Source of the DNA: Clostridium sp. BJN0001
Lineage (GTDB): Bacteria; Bacillota; Clostridia; Clostridiales; Clostridiaceae
DNA length: 64,000 bases
Reading direction: 5' to 3'
Assembly: GCF_022869825.1 (NCBI RefSeq)
Contig: NZ_CP094971.1
Coordinates: 2,408,501-2,472,500, forward strand
In this document: one piece after another, positions 21,205 through 30,318 of the stretch
How the letters are laid out: each line of letters starts with the position of its first letter
Numbering within the stretch: the first letter of the stretch is position 1
Position numbers and translations under genes: made by a program
Notes under the pieces: model-generated
What the model was told of the DNA's origin: nothing
Seen by the model: only the letters and a program-made list of their open reading frames with translations
The model's database searches: none

Positions 21205-22025
21205 TAGTTCTCCCCTCCTAATTCCTTTAATGCCTGTGCACATTGTTCCTTATTTGGTGCTGTTCCATGCCATGAAGCCTGATTTTCCATAAATGAAACG
21301 CCTTTTCCCTTAATTGTATTACAAATTATTGCTGTTGGCTTTCCTTTAAATTTCTTAGCTTTATCAATAGCATCTAAAATTTCATTATAATCATGTCCAT
21401 TTATTACAAGAACATTCCATCCGAAGGCTTCAAATTTCTTATCTATTGGCTTAGGATTCATTACATCTTCAATGTTTCCATCTATCTGTAAGTTATTATT
21501 ATCTATAAAAGCAGTAAGGTTATCTAATTTATAATGAGCTGCAGACATTGATGCTTCCCACACCTGTCCCTCTTCTAACTCACCATCTCCTAAAATAGTA
21601 TATACTCTATAAGATTTATTATCTAATTTTCCTGCAAGTGCCATACCAACAGCTGCTGAAATTCCCTGTCCTAATGAACCTGTTGACATATCAATTCCTG
21701 GAACGTCATTCATGTTAGGATGTCCTTGAAGTTTTGAATTAATTTTTCTTAATGTATTTAATTCTGCTGGATCAAAAAATCCTTTTCTTGCTAAAGCACT
21801 ATATAAGGCAGGTGCTGCATGTCCTTTAGATAATACAAATCTGTCTCTATTAGGATCCTTAGGATTTTTAGGATCTATGTTTAATTCTTTAAAAAATAAT
21901 ACTGACATTATATCTGCTATTGAAAGAGATCCACCTGGATGTCCTGAAGCTGATTCTGTAAGCATTGATACAATGTCTTTTCTAATTTGTTTTGCCATAT
22001 CCTGAAGCTCGTTAATATTATTCAT
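21204..22025 (-). CDS. Transketolase, N-terminal subunit
   Basis: The thiamine-diphosphate-binding half, 273 residues. The ThDP motif GDGELEEGQVWEASMSAA is followed by DNNNLQIDG, and the active-site histidines appear in SGHPGGSLSIAD and SKGHAAPALYSAL. Split transketolases are common in clostridia and archaea and may also act in 1-deoxyxylulose-like or aromatic precursor routes, but transketolase is the simplest reading. It is translationally coupled to the second subunit. Confidence 0.93.
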   Translation of the reverse strand: MNNINELQDMAKQIRKDIVSMLTESASGHPGGSLSIADIMSVLFFKELNIDPKNPKDPNRDRFVLSKGHAAPALYSALARKGFFDPAELNTLRKINSKLQGHPNMNDVPGIDMSTGSLGQGISAAVGMALAGKLDNKSYRVYTILGDGELEEGQVWEASMSAAHYKLDNLTAFIDNNNLQIDGNIEDVMNPKPIDKKFEAFGWNVLVINGHDYNEILDAIDKAKKFKGKPTAIICNTIKGKGVSFMENQASWHGTAPNKEQCAQALKELGGEN

Positions 22026-22168
22026 TGCGTAACCCCCTGTTAATAATTTTCACATTTTATTATTTCACTTATTAAGCAGTTTTATTCTATCATAAAAAAT
22101 TTATTTTGTATATACTATTTTTCAATGTGCTATACTTTTTAAAATGTAAATTATTTTAAATAAAAATA

Positions 22169-22208
22169 GAGTATGCTTACTGTGGTTGTCCACAAGTTTT
22201 GCATACTC
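22169..22208 (-). terminator. Two-tier terminator hairpin after mazF
   Basis: An outer 8-bp stem (GAGTATGC/GCATACTC) encloses an inner stem-loop TGTGG-acaa-CCACA. On the minus strand it is followed by TATTTTTATTT. It begins 9 bases after the mazF stop. Confidence 0.7.
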
Positions 22209-22216
22209 CATTATCT

Positions 22217-22567
22217 TTATAAATTTAAACTAATTGATAAAGCCCTGTTGACTTTTTTCATATCGTTTTCAGTCATATGTCCAATTTTTTCTTTTAATCT
22301 TTTCTTGTCTAATGTTCTTATCTGTTCTAACAAAACAACAGAATCTCTATTTAGTCCATAATCTACCGAAGAAATTTCAACATGTATAGGAAGTTTTGCT
22401 TTATTTATTTGTGATGTAATTGCTGCTACAATTACTGTAGGACTATATCTGTTTCCTATATCATTTTGTAGAACAATTACAGGGCGTATTCCACCCTGTT
22501 CTGAACCTATAACCGGGCTTAAATCAGCATAAAAAATATCTCCTCTTTTAACAAGAATATTTGTCAT
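22217..22567 (-). CDS. mazF: MazF/NdoA endoribonuclease toxin
   Basis: A 116-residue PemK/MazF-family mRNA interferase. It opens with [25 protein letters not shown], the family signature with its RGDI(F/Y) loop, then [18 protein letters not shown] and the conserved RTLDKKRL. It closely matches the Bacillus NdoA (EndoA) type, which cleaves RNA at UACAU. It is a translationally linked partner of the upstream antitoxin (9-base gap, with the ribosome binding site inside the antitoxin C-terminus). Such chromosomal copies are widely conserved in Firmicutes. Confidence 0.93.
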   Translation of the reverse strand: MTNILVKRGDIFYADLSPVIGSEQGGIRPVIVLQNDIGNRYSPTVIVAAITSQINKAKLPIHVEISSVDYGLNRDSVVLLEQIRTLDKKRLKEKIGHMTENDMKKVNRALSISLNL

Positions 22568-22576
22568 TTTTCATAA

Positions 22577-22816
22577 TCACTCTCCGCAAATCCATGCCTC
22601 ATACTGAGTAACATCATCTAAAAAATAATCAAATCCTATACCAGAATACTCAAGATCTATTTGAGACATTTCAATATATCCATTTTTCATTTTCTCAAAA
22701 AAATCTGATTCCTGAATATAATCATTACTATATGATATTAACTGGTTATCAAAAATTCCACTGTTTTTTTCATTTTTCTCTGTAACTATCTTTTTCAACG
22801 ACATATTAGATGACAT
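22577..22816 (-). CDS. Putative MazE/NdoAI-type antitoxin, atypical N-terminus
   Basis: A 79-residue protein by context the antitoxin of the downstream MazF. The segment MKNGYIEMSQIDLEYS resembles the toxin-binding tail of Bacillus NdoAI (RRGYMEMAKINL), and NQLISYSNDYIQ resembles its second helix. The usual N-terminal ribbon-helix-helix strand (KISLP-like) is not evident; the region reads LKKIVTEKNEKNSGIF instead. I start at ATG 22814-22816 with GGAGGA upstream, not at the earlier in-frame TTG, which lies before the ribosome binding site. DNA binding may therefore be weak or lost. Confidence 0.7.
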   Translation of the reverse strand: MSSNMSLKKIVTEKNEKNSGIFDNQLISYSNDYIQESDFFEKMKNGYIEMSQIDLEYSGIGFDYFLDDVTQYEAWICGE

Positions 22817-22848
22817 AATTATTCCTCCACTCAAATATTCTATATTTG

Positions 22849-22877
22849 ATTATAAGACAAATAATTACAATTTGCAA
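22849..22877 (-). promoter_or_regulatory. Putative sigma-A promoter of mazEF
   Basis: On the minus strand TTGCAA (22872-22877), a 17-base spacer and TATAAT (22849-22854). The antitoxin start is 33 bases downstream of the -10. No clear operator palindrome overlaps it. Confidence 0.65.
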
Positions 22878-23009
22878 AAAAAACTCGTCCCTTTTCTACT
22901 ATTTTTTTGATAATTACATAATATTTAGAGTTTAAATGTAAAATTTTTGATAACTTTATGTATATACCTCCTATACAAACTACTTTATAAAACATGGATA
23001 AATATTAAA

Positions 23010-23639
23010 TTAAAATAAATCACTATCTAACTCTTTTTCTATTTTGAAATTAGTATACCTAATTATTATTCTTTCGTTCTTATTTTCATCTGTGATTATA
23101 AGCATTTCAGGTGATTTTGTATTTTTATCTATATAAAGTTTAGCCACATAAAAATATGAATTTTTACTGTTATAGTTTATTTTTGCTTCAATATACATTT
23201 TATCTGCCCATTCAGGCTGAATTTCATTAAGTTCAACTTCTTTATCATCCATAAAAAAATTATTCATAAAAGCTAAAGGATAAACACAGTCTATATCTGA
23301 ATCTATTTTGAAATTTTCATCATTTATATCTTTAATTTTTATTTCTGTGCCGTTATAAACCTTTACTCTTTTATATAAGTCATCAAATTCTATTCTGCTT
23401 CCATACTTTCTACTATAAAACTGTTTGGTCATTTCTTTATACTCAGATCTGCTATTTTTAAATGTGTATTCTGCACTGCAGCTATAATTTTCTACATTTT
23501 TTAAATTGTTCACAATTTCAGAATCTGATGGTGTTACCATTTTTCTTGAAATAATAATACACGAAATTATTATTATAGGAATCATAAGTAGAACAATTTT
23601 AGGCACATTCCTTTTGATGCTTTCTTTATTAATTTTCAT
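23010..23639 (-). CDS. GerS-like germination lipoprotein / LolA-fold protein
   Basis: About 209 residues from the ATG at 23637-23639 (GGAGGATATTTA upstream). An N-terminal hydrophobic segment (about residues 14-33, PKIVLLMIPIIIISCIIIS) ends close to a cysteine and could be a signal anchor or lipoprotein signal. The rest alternates polar beta-strands (NYSCSAEYTFKNSR, MYIEAKINYNSKNSYFYVAKLYID), as in LolA/GerS-fold proteins. Location next to Nnr and AcpS and before mazEF matches the clostridial gerS-like locus. In C. difficile GerS supports cortex hydrolysis during germination. The assignment rests on context and weak resemblance. Confidence 0.55.
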   Translation of the reverse strand: MKINKESIKRNVPKIVLLMIPIIIISCIIISRKMVTPSDSEIVNNLKNVENYSCSAEYTFKNSRSEYKEMTKQFYSRKYGSRIEFDDLYKRVKVYNGTEIKIKDINDENFKIDSDIDCVYPLAFMNNFFMDDKEVELNEIQPEWADKMYIEAKINYNSKNSYFYVAKLYIDKNTKSPEMLIITDENKNERIIIRYTNFKIEKELDSDLF

Positions 23640-23705
23640 TAAATATCCTCCGAATTTCAAATACTATATATACTAATCATTATGAAAATCAAAAGATATT
23701 TATTC

Positions 23706-25211
23706 TTATTTTAGTAGATTTTCAATCTCTTTAGGAAGATTTGATATTATATCTCTCGCATTTACTATGTAAGAACTTTGTGCAATAGTGTCTGCTATAT
23801 TTCCATGTATATATGCTCCAAGCACAGCAGCATTAACTGGAGACATTTTCTGCGATAACAATGCATTTATTATCCCAGTTAATGCATCACCCATTCCCCC
23901 TGATGCCATTTTGCTATTTCCTGTTTTATTAATATAAGTATCATTGCCATCAGTAATTACAGTATTATATCCTTTAAGAAGTACCACAATACCATATTTT
24001 TTAGCTATGCTTTTTGCTATACCAATTCTATCTGATTCTACACTCTCTATTGTAGTATCAGCAAGTCTTGCCATTTCTCCAGGATGAGGAGTAATGACTG
24101 TTCTGTTTTTTAGTTTTGTAAATAATTCTTTATTTCTACTTAAAATAGTAATTCCATCTGCATCTATAACAAGATTACAATTACTATTTTCAATTACTTT
24201 TTTCAAAAAGTTTTCCTCCAAGATAGAAAACCCAAATCCAGGTCCAAAAGCAATTGAATCAGCTGCTTTTATTTTTTTTATAACATTTTCATCTTCTAAC
24301 CCCATTGTCATCGCTTCAATTAACTTAGATGACATTAAGTTTTTTATATTCGGATGTGTAATAAGTGTCGTAAGACCTGCTCCAGCTCTTACTGTACACT
24401 CAGTACATATAAATGCTGCTCCCGTAAAACTATCTTTGCCAGAAACAATTACCGCATTACCATAATTTCCTTTATGTCCATATATCTTTCTACATGGAAT
24501 TAAATATTTATATTCATCTCTCTCCATTATATAAATATTTTCAGAAAATTTTCTTTTTACCTTATCAGGTATCCCTATTTTTATTATTTTTATATTTCCA
24601 ATATACTCAATCGCATTATATATTAAGAAGGCTAATTTCATATTTTCAATTGTATATGTAGTATCTGCATGTACTGCAGCTTTATAAATCTTTCCCGTAT
24701 CACAATCTAACCCAGACGGAATATCTATTGATACTTTATATTTTCCATAATCATTTATTATATCAATTAATTTTACATACATTTGACTAAGATTTCTGCT
24801 TAAACCTGTTCCAAACATAGCATCTATAATAATATCATTTTGCTCTACTTCTTTAATGACATCATCATAATTTTCTAAAGTATCAGCTATATTTCTTATA
24901 TTTTTTATTTCCATAATATTATTTAAAATATTTAAATAAATCTTATTTTCATTACTCAGCTTTTTAATATTTCCTACTATATATACAATTACTTCTTTTT
25001 TTGTTTCAATTAAATGCCTTGCAATTGCAAGACCATCTCCCCCATTGTTGCCTGTTCCACAAAATATTAAGAACTTATTTCCTTTGTCCTTTATATCATA
25101 AAAAATTTTTAAAGCTGCATTTTCCATAAGCACAACTGACGGAATTCCTACTCTCTCAATAGTTTCCTTATCTTGCATCCTACAATTTTTTGATGATAAT
25201 ACATCTATCAT
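23706..25211 (-). CDS. nnr: Bifunctional NAD(P)H-hydrate epimerase / ADP-dependent dehydratase
   Basis: A 501-residue metabolite-repair fusion that restores NAD(P)H damaged by hydration. The N-terminal YjeF epimerase domain (about 1-215) has FCGTGNNGGDGLAIARHL and DAMFGTGLSRNL. The C-terminal ribokinase-like dehydratase domain (about 225-501) has YGHKGNYGNAVIVSG, AFGPGFGF, VITPHPGEMARL and MASGGMGDALTG. It overlaps acpS by four bases (ATGA), the usual order in Firmicutes. No sign of damage. Confidence 0.95.
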   Translation of the reverse strand: MIDVLSSKNCRMQDKETIERVGIPSVVLMENAALKIFYDIKDKGNKFLIFCGTGNNGGDGLAIARHLIETKKEVIVYIVGNIKKLSNENKIYLNILNNIMEIKNIRNIADTLENYDDVIKEVEQNDIIIDAMFGTGLSRNLSQMYVKLIDIINDYGKYKVSIDIPSGLDCDTGKIYKAAVHADTTYTIENMKLAFLIYNAIEYIGNIKIIKIGIPDKVKRKFSENIYIMERDEYKYLIPCRKIYGHKGNYGNAVIVSGKDSFTGAAFICTECTVRAGAGLTTLITHPNIKNLMSSKLIEAMTMGLEDENVIKKIKAADSIAFGPGFGFSILEENFLKKVIENSNCNLVIDADGITILSRNKELFTKLKNRTVITPHPGEMARLADTTIESVESDRIGIAKSIAKKYGIVVLLKGYNTVITDGNDTYINKTGNSKMASGGMGDALTGIINALLSQKMSPVNAAVLGAYIHGNIADTIAQSSYIVNARDIISNLPKEIENLLK

Positions 25212-25585
25212 TCACTGAACACCTCCAATACTGCAAAAGCCGTTGCATTTTCCATACTATGAGAAATACTAACATGTAATTTAAAATCTTTCTCACCTAT
25301 TATACGTTTTAGCTTATCACTCACATTAGCAAAAGGTTTTCCCAAATTATCTCTAAGTACTTCAATATCCTTTAGAAAAAATCCTCTAAACCCTGTACCT
25401 ATTGCCTTGCTTATTGCTTCTTTTGCCGCAAAATTTCCAGCTATAACGTTCGCTTTCATTCTCTTGCTTTTGAAATACTCTACTTCAGCTTCAGTAAAAA
25501 ATCTTGTAATAAAATTATTGTTTTTATTAACCGAGCTCTCAATTCTCTTAATCTCCACAATATCAGTTCCAACGCCAAAAATCAT
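25208..25585 (-). CDS. acpS: Holo-[acyl-carrier-protein] synthase AcpS
   Basis: AcpS transfers 4'-phosphopantetheine from CoA to ACP. The 125-residue protein shows the magnesium-binding GVGTDIVEIKRI at the N-terminus and the second motif NFAAKEAISKAIGTGFRG, with SISHSMENATAFAVL at the C-terminus. Length and motifs are those of the trimeric bacterial enzyme. It is translationally coupled to nnr. Confidence 0.95.
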   Translation of the reverse strand: MIFGVGTDIVEIKRIESSVNKNNNFITRFFTEAEVEYFKSKRMKANVIAGNFAAKEAISKAIGTGFRGFFLKDIEVLRDNLGKPFANVSDKLKRIIGEKDFKLHVSISHSMENATAFAVLEVFSE

Positions 25586-25648
25586 ATACTATATTCTCCT
25601 TATAATAAATATTATAATTTATTATATCACTTTAAATAAATATATTTG

Positions 25649-25975
25649 TTAGGCATTCAAAATCTGATCATCAAAAAAATCACTATATATACATTCATCA
25701 ACATAATACCCTATTACATCAATAAGTTGAATTGGAGAAACTTTATTCTCAAATAACTTTTTAAGAAGTTTCTCAACCTTATATTTTTGTGTGGAAATTA
25801 TTTCTACTTGTTCCCTTTCAATATTAATATTTTTAGAGTTTTTATAATCATCCCTTTCTATTTCAATACCATAAACATTTCTATTTTCAAAATCTGTTTT
25901 AGTTAATCTGTATATATATTTGTAATTTATGCTGTTGTCACAAATCGACTCCACATACTCCTCTACAATTACCAA
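25649..25975 (-). CDS. DUF6514-like conserved clostridial protein
   Basis: A 108-residue soluble protein of unknown function. It has the pattern YGIEIERDDY ... NIEREQVEIIS ... VSPIQLIDVIGYYVDE that I associate with the clostridial DUF6514 family; this is recognition from memory, not a search. It is acidic, with no membrane segment or cysteine cluster. The start is a TTG at 25973-25975 with GGAAGG upstream; no in-frame ATG exists near it. It is monocistronic, separated from acpS by 63 bases. Confidence 0.6.
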   Translation of the reverse strand: MVIVEEYVESICDNSINYKYIYRLTKTDFENRNVYGIEIERDDYKNSKNINIEREQVEIISTQKYKVEKLLKKLFENKVSPIQLIDVIGYYVDECIYSDFFDDQILNA

Positions 25976-26012
25976 CCCTTATACCTTCCTTCTAAAACAA
26001 TAATTTATATTA

Positions 26013-26040
26013 CAGTGTATATATTACCATATTTACACTG
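26013..26040. repeat. Interrupted palindrome upstream of the DUF6514-like gene
   Basis: CAGTGTA at 26013-26019 and its complement TACACTG at 26034-26040 are separated by 14 AT-rich bases. It lies 38-65 bases upstream of the gene start, where an operator would be. No protein can be assigned to it. Confidence 0.35.
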
Positions 26041-26160
26041 CCTTTTTTGTCATATTTTGTATCCCTTTTCAAACTTTTTTTGTCTTTTATTTTACACTTG
26101 AATACAAAAAAATCTATTTCCCGTCAATTTTATTGCTTTGTTAAATTTTTTGCAAAGAAA

Positions 26161-26182
26161 AAAAGAGACTTTCGTCTCTTTT
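26161..26182 (-). terminator. Rho-independent terminator after yihY
   Basis: AAAAGAGAC, loop TTTC or so, then GTCTCTTTT, flanked by A and T runs on both sides. It serves the minus-strand yihY gene, about 110 bases after its stop, and could also work on the plus strand. The rest of the 318-base gap (25976-26293) shows only the palindrome at 26013 and AT-rich sequence. Confidence 0.7.
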
Positions 26183-26293
26183 TTCCTCTCTCATTCTCTC
26201 TATTAAAATCCCATAATTGAAAAACTTTTTATATCGTTTACATATATATTATAACACACTTTGAAACGATTTCAACACTTTCGTTAACTTTTT

Positions 26294-27118
26294 CTAAATT
26301 TTTTTTATTTTGTCAATTACACAATTAATTTCAACTCCAATAATAAATATCATTGAAACCAAAAAAATCCATGTCATCATGATAAATACCGCTCCAAGAC
26401 TCCCATAAAATTTAGAATAATTATTAAAATTATTTACATAAAAAGAAAATCCAACTGATGCTAGCATCCATCCAATTGTACTGAAAACTGCTCCTGGAAG
26501 ACCATCTTTCCATTTTAAATGCTTAGATGGGGCCAAAACATAAATAGTTGTAAAAATAGAAATCATAAAAATAATTACAAAAGCATATCTAAAAATTCTA
26601 ATTAAAACAACTGCCATAATTTTAAATTTAATAAATTCTCTAAGATACCTTCCAATAATTGTTCCAAATACTATAAGACCAAGTACCATAACAACTATTA
26701 TTGACAATGCTAAAACACTTAGCATTGCTATTAATGAACGCTTTATAAACGATCTTCTTTCTGTATATTTATATGCTTTATTTACTCCTTTAATTACTGC
26801 ACGAAAGCCTGCAGATGCACTCCATAATGTAGCCAAAAAAGAAAAACCAAGTATCTCTTTACTAGATCCATTAAAAACTTCAAAAACCGTTTCCTCTGTA
26901 AGATCAACAACACTCCTTGGAAGAACGGTTAACATAAGCTCAAGTATTTTTTCTGAACTAAAATCACTAGATCCGACTACTGTCATTATAAACATAACAA
27001 ATGGGAAAAAAGACATTATTAAATAATACGCAAGCTGTGATGCTAATGCAAAAATATCATCCTCTTTTATTTTCGCTATTAGATAAATAATAAAATTAAC
27101 ATATTGCTTACTTTTCAT
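26294..27118 (-). CDS. YihY/BrkB family membrane protein
   Basis: A 274-residue polytopic protein with about six transmembrane segments. It shows the family patterns ALASQLAYYLIMSFFPFVMFI near the N-terminus, LWSASAGFRAVIKGVNKAY in the middle, and YGSLGAVFIMMTWIFLVSMIFIIGVEIN at the C-terminus. The family (once annotated as ribonuclease BN) is a membrane protein of unproven function. It starts at ATG 27116-27118. It lies 51 bases downstream of the nucleotide-sugar dehydrogenase and may be read through from that operon. Confidence 0.85.
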   Translation of the reverse strand: MKSKQYVNFIIYLIAKIKEDDIFALASQLAYYLIMSFFPFVMFIMTVVGSSDFSSEKILELMLTVLPRSVVDLTEETVFEVFNGSSKEILGFSFLATLWSASAGFRAVIKGVNKAYKYTERRSFIKRSLIAMLSVLALSIIVVMVLGLIVFGTIIGRYLREFIKFKIMAVVLIRIFRYAFVIIFMISIFTTIYVLAPSKHLKWKDGLPGAVFSTIGWMLASVGFSFYVNNFNNYSKFYGSLGAVFIMMTWIFLVSMIFIIGVEINCVIDKIKKI

Positions 27119-27169
27119 GTCTCTTCTCCCATTTGTTTTTATTATTATATGCTATTTTATATGAAATTA

Positions 27170-28486
27170 TTATAACTTATATATTTTTTCTCTATTATTT
27201 ACAACATCCTTAGTAGCATTTCTTGTATCATAAACTAATTTTGCTCTTGATACAATCTCATCATAGTCATAGCATGAGTGATTAGTTGTAATTATAACTA
27301 TATCAGAATCATCTATTACATCTTTCCAATCTACTGAGTGATATTCATGTCCTTTATATTTTGATACTGGACAATATGGATCATTAATTAAAAGATCTGC
27401 ACCATTTTTCTCTAATAATTCTATAATCTTAAATGCTGGTGATTCTCTATAATCATCGATATCGTTCTTATATGCAACTCCCATTAATAATACTTTTGCA
27501 CCATTTAATGCTTTTTTATGAGTATTTAATACCTTCATAACATTATCAAGTACAAATTCAGGCATTGAATCATTTATTTCTCCAGATGTTTCAATTAACT
27601 TAGTGTGATAATCATACTCTTTTGCTTTCCACTCTAAATAGAATGGATCTAGAGGTATACAATGTCCACCAAGTCCTGGGCCTGGGTAAAATGGCATAAA
27701 TCCATATGGTTTTGTCTTTGCAGCATCAATAACTTCCCATACATCAATGCCCATTCTATTACATAGAATTGCCATTTCATTTGCAAGTCCTATATTTATA
27801 TTTCTAAATGTATTTTCAAGTATTTTTTCCATTTCTGCAACTGCTGGAGATGATACTGTATGAATATCTCCTTCAAGAACATTTCTATATAAAGCTGCTG
27901 CAACTTCAGTACACTCTTCAGTGCATCCTCCAACAACTTTTGGAGTATTCTTTGTATTATAGCTCTTGTTACCAGGATCTACTCTTTCTGGTGAGAATGC
28001 TAAGAAGAAATCCTTACCACATTTTAAACCGCTTTTTTCAAGAATTGGTTTTAATACTTCTTCTGTAGTTCCTGGATATGTTGTACTTTCAAGTATAATA
28101 AGCATACCTTCATGAAGATATTTTGCAACGCTTTCTGTTGAAGAAACAACATATGATAAATCTGGCTGCTTATATAAATCAAGTGGTGTAGGAACACATA
28201 TACAGATTGTATCAACATCTTTTACAAAGCTAAAATCAGTTGTTGCTCTTAATTTTTTTTCGTCAACAAGTTTCTTTAATTTTGAATCGACAACATCTCC
28301 TATATAATTCTTTCCTTCATTGACCATACTAACTTTCTTTTCCTGAACATCAAATCCTGTTGTCTTGTATCCAGCATTAGCCTTTTCAACAGCAAGTGGA
28401 AGACCAACATAGCCTAATCCTACTACTCCTACTTTAGCTGTTTTATTATTAATTTTATCTAACAATTCCTGCTTTAATTTTGACAT
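27170..28486 (-). CDS. Nucleotide-sugar dehydrogenase (WbpA / UDP-GlcNAc 6-dehydrogenase type)
   Basis: A 438-residue NAD-dependent dehydrogenase that oxidises the C6 hydroxyl of a UDP-sugar to a carboxylate. The Rossmann motif VGVVGLGYVGLPLAVEKA begins near residue 17, and the catalytic cysteine is in GPGLGGHCIPLDPFYL. The FSPERVDPGN and NTFRNINIGLANE segments match the WbpA/WecC/VipA branch rather than the UDP-glucose branch. It follows WbpD- and WbpE-like genes, so UDP-GlcNAc is the likely substrate, feeding a 2,3-diamino uronic acid. Its ribosome binding site is TAGGAGG. Confidence 0.88.
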   Translation of the reverse strand: MSKLKQELLDKINNKTAKVGVVGLGYVGLPLAVEKANAGYKTTGFDVQEKKVSMVNEGKNYIGDVVDSKLKKLVDEKKLRATTDFSFVKDVDTICICVPTPLDLYKQPDLSYVVSSTESVAKYLHEGMLIILESTTYPGTTEEVLKPILEKSGLKCGKDFFLAFSPERVDPGNKSYNTKNTPKVVGGCTEECTEVAAALYRNVLEGDIHTVSSPAVAEMEKILENTFRNINIGLANEMAILCNRMGIDVWEVIDAAKTKPYGFMPFYPGPGLGGHCIPLDPFYLEWKAKEYDYHTKLIETSGEINDSMPEFVLDNVMKVLNTHKKALNGAKVLLMGVAYKNDIDDYRESPAFKIIELLEKNGADLLINDPYCPVSKYKGHEYHSVDWKDVIDDSDIVIITTNHSCYDYDEIVSRAKLVYDTRNATKDVVNNREKIYKL

Positions 28487-28522
28487 ATTATGCCTCCTAA
28501 AATTTTTATTATATAAATTTAG

Positions 28523-29098
28523 TTAATATTCACATACTCTGCCGCTATCATCTATTTTGTATTTCTTTTTGCATGCACTACACTCAGCTTTATTATTTTT
28601 AAAGACAAGCCTTTCACCGCATTCACAAACGTATCCTAGAACTTTTCCTGGATTTCCAACAATAAGTGCATAATCTGGTACATCCTTTGTTACAACAGCT
28701 CCTGCCCCTATAAGTGCGTATTTTCCTATATTATGTCCACATACAATAGTAACATTTGCTCCTATCGACGCTCCCTTATGTATTACTGTTTCTCTATACT
28801 CACTTTTTCTTTCTATAAAGCTTCTTGGATTAATTACATTTGTAAATACACATGATGGTCCTAAGAAAACATAATCTTCACATTTAACTCCAGTATATAC
28901 TGATACATTATTCTGAATTTTTACACCTTTTCCTAGAATAACACCTGGTGAAATAACAACATTTTGACCTATATTACATTTTTCACCTAAAGTGCATCCA
29001 CTCATTATATGCGAAAAATGCCATATTTTAGTTCCTTTTCCTATAGTAACATTATCATCAACATAACTTGATTCATGTACAAAATATTCTTTATCCAT
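28523..29098 (-). CDS. WbpD-like sugar N-acetyltransferase with C-terminal zinc ribbon
   Basis: A 191-residue left-handed beta-helix acetyltransferase. Hexapeptide repeats run from about residue 10 to 150 (VTIGKGTKIWHFSHIMSG, NIGQNVVISPGVILGKG, ALIGAGAVVTKDVP, ALIVGNPGKV). The tail carries two cysteine pairs (CECG ... CSAC) forming a zinc ribbon, as in many WbpD/WlbB relatives. It would acetylate the 3-amino group of a UDP-2-acetamido-3-amino uronic acid. I start at ATG 29096-29098; the in-frame GTG three codons earlier is within the AGGTG ribosome binding site. It lies 14 bases after the aminotransferase. Confidence 0.88.
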   Translation of the reverse strand: MDKEYFVHESSYVDDNVTIGKGTKIWHFSHIMSGCTLGEKCNIGQNVVISPGVILGKGVKIQNNVSVYTGVKCEDYVFLGPSCVFTNVINPRSFIERKSEYRETVIHKGASIGANVTIVCGHNIGKYALIGAGAVVTKDVPDYALIVGNPGKVLGYVCECGERLVFKNNKAECSACKKKYKIDDSGRVCEY

Positions 29099-29112
29099 AT
29101 TAATCACCTGCT

Positions 29113-30294
29113 TTACTCACAAATAGCAGATACTACGTAATCAATCTGCTCAGAAGTCATCTCTGGGTAGACTGGAATTGCAAATGTTCTATCTGCTAAA
29201 TACTCAGATACAGGAAGATCTCCTCTTTTATATCCAAGATTTTTAAATACTTTTTGAAGATGAAGTGGAACAGGATAATATACTCCAGTTGCAACACCTT
29301 TTTCCTTTAACTTCTTAAGCATCTTTTCTCTATCTTCACACTGAATAACATATTGATGATAAATGTGTTCATTACATTCCTTAACTTGTGGAGTAACAAC
29401 ACATGAACCTGCAAGTTTCTTACTATATATTGAAGCATTTTTTCTTCTCATTTCATTCCACTTATCTAAATGAGGAAGTTTAACTCTTAAAATTGCTGCT
29501 TGAATAGCATCAAGTCTTGAATTATATCCTACGAAGAAATGATAATACTTTAGAGGATTATAAACTGTATCATCTCCATCATTTTCTATGTCAAGGCTTT
29601 CATTAGTATGATTTATAAGATTATATGCCTTTTGTCCGTTTTCTCCACATCCATGAGTTCTTAAAGCTCTTGCTATAATAGCTACATCATCATCATTTGT
29701 AACTATCATACCGCCGTCTCCTGTGCATGATAAATTTTTTGTAGGAAAAAATGAAAAGCATGCTGCATCAGCAAGATTTCCTGCTTTCTTTCCTTTATAA
29801 GTAGCACCTGCTGCCTGACAAGCATCTTCTATAACCTTTAAATTATGTTTCTTTGCTATTTTATTAATTTCATCCATATCTGCACATTGTCCGAATATAT
29901 GTACAGCTATAATTGCTTTTGTTTTATCTGTAATCTTTTCTTTTATAGATTTAGGATCAATATTAAATGTATCTTTCCTTACATCTGCAAAAACTGGTGT
30001 AGCACCTACTGCTGCAATAACTTCTGCAGACGCAAAATATGTAAAAGCTGAAGTTATAACTTCATCTCCCGGCTTTATTCCTAAAGATCTTAGTGTAATT
30101 ATGAGTGCATCTGTTCCATTTCCAACAGAAACTGCATGTTTTACTCCTAAATATTTTGCAAATTCTTCTTCAAAGCCTAGTACATTTTTTCCCATAATGT
30201 ATCCTGCTGAAGAAAGAACTTCCTTAGTAACTTTATCTATATCATTCTCTATTGATTTATATTGAGCTTTTAAATCAATTAATGGAATATTCAT
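29113..30294 (-). CDS. WbpE-like DegT/DnrJ/EryC1/StrS aminotransferase
   Basis: A 393-residue PLP enzyme that aminates a 3-keto sugar nucleotide. It begins IPLIDLKAQY and shows SVGNGTDALIITLRSLGI, IEDACQAAGATYKGKKAG, the PLP-lysine region FSFFPTKNLSCTGDGGM and the GYNSRLDAIQAAIL segment. With the acetyltransferase and dehydrogenase it forms a three-gene nucleotide-sugar operon. The WbpB-type oxidoreductase that should make the 3-keto substrate is not in the window. Confidence 0.9.
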   Translation of the reverse strand: MNIPLIDLKAQYKSIENDIDKVTKEVLSSAGYIMGKNVLGFEEEFAKYLGVKHAVSVGNGTDALIITLRSLGIKPGDEVITSAFTYFASAEVIAAVGATPVFADVRKDTFNIDPKSIKEKITDKTKAIIAVHIFGQCADMDEINKIAKKHNLKVIEDACQAAGATYKGKKAGNLADAACFSFFPTKNLSCTGDGGMIVTNDDDVAIIARALRTHGCGENGQKAYNLINHTNESLDIENDGDDTVYNPLKYYHFFVGYNSRLDAIQAAILRVKLPHLDKWNEMRRKNASIYSKKLAGSCVVTPQVKECNEHIYHQYVIQCEDREKMLKKLKEKGVATGVYYPVPLHLQKVFKNLGYKRGDLPVSEYLADRTFAIPVYPEMTSEQIDYVVSAICE

Positions 30295-30318
30295 ATCTTT
30301 CGCTCCTTTTAATGTGTC

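Noticed and set aside
26261..26275. Palindrome TTGAAACGATTTCAA resembling a CcpA (cre) site
   Set aside because: The centre is one base short of the cre consensus and it lies just after the yihY stop, not at a promoter.
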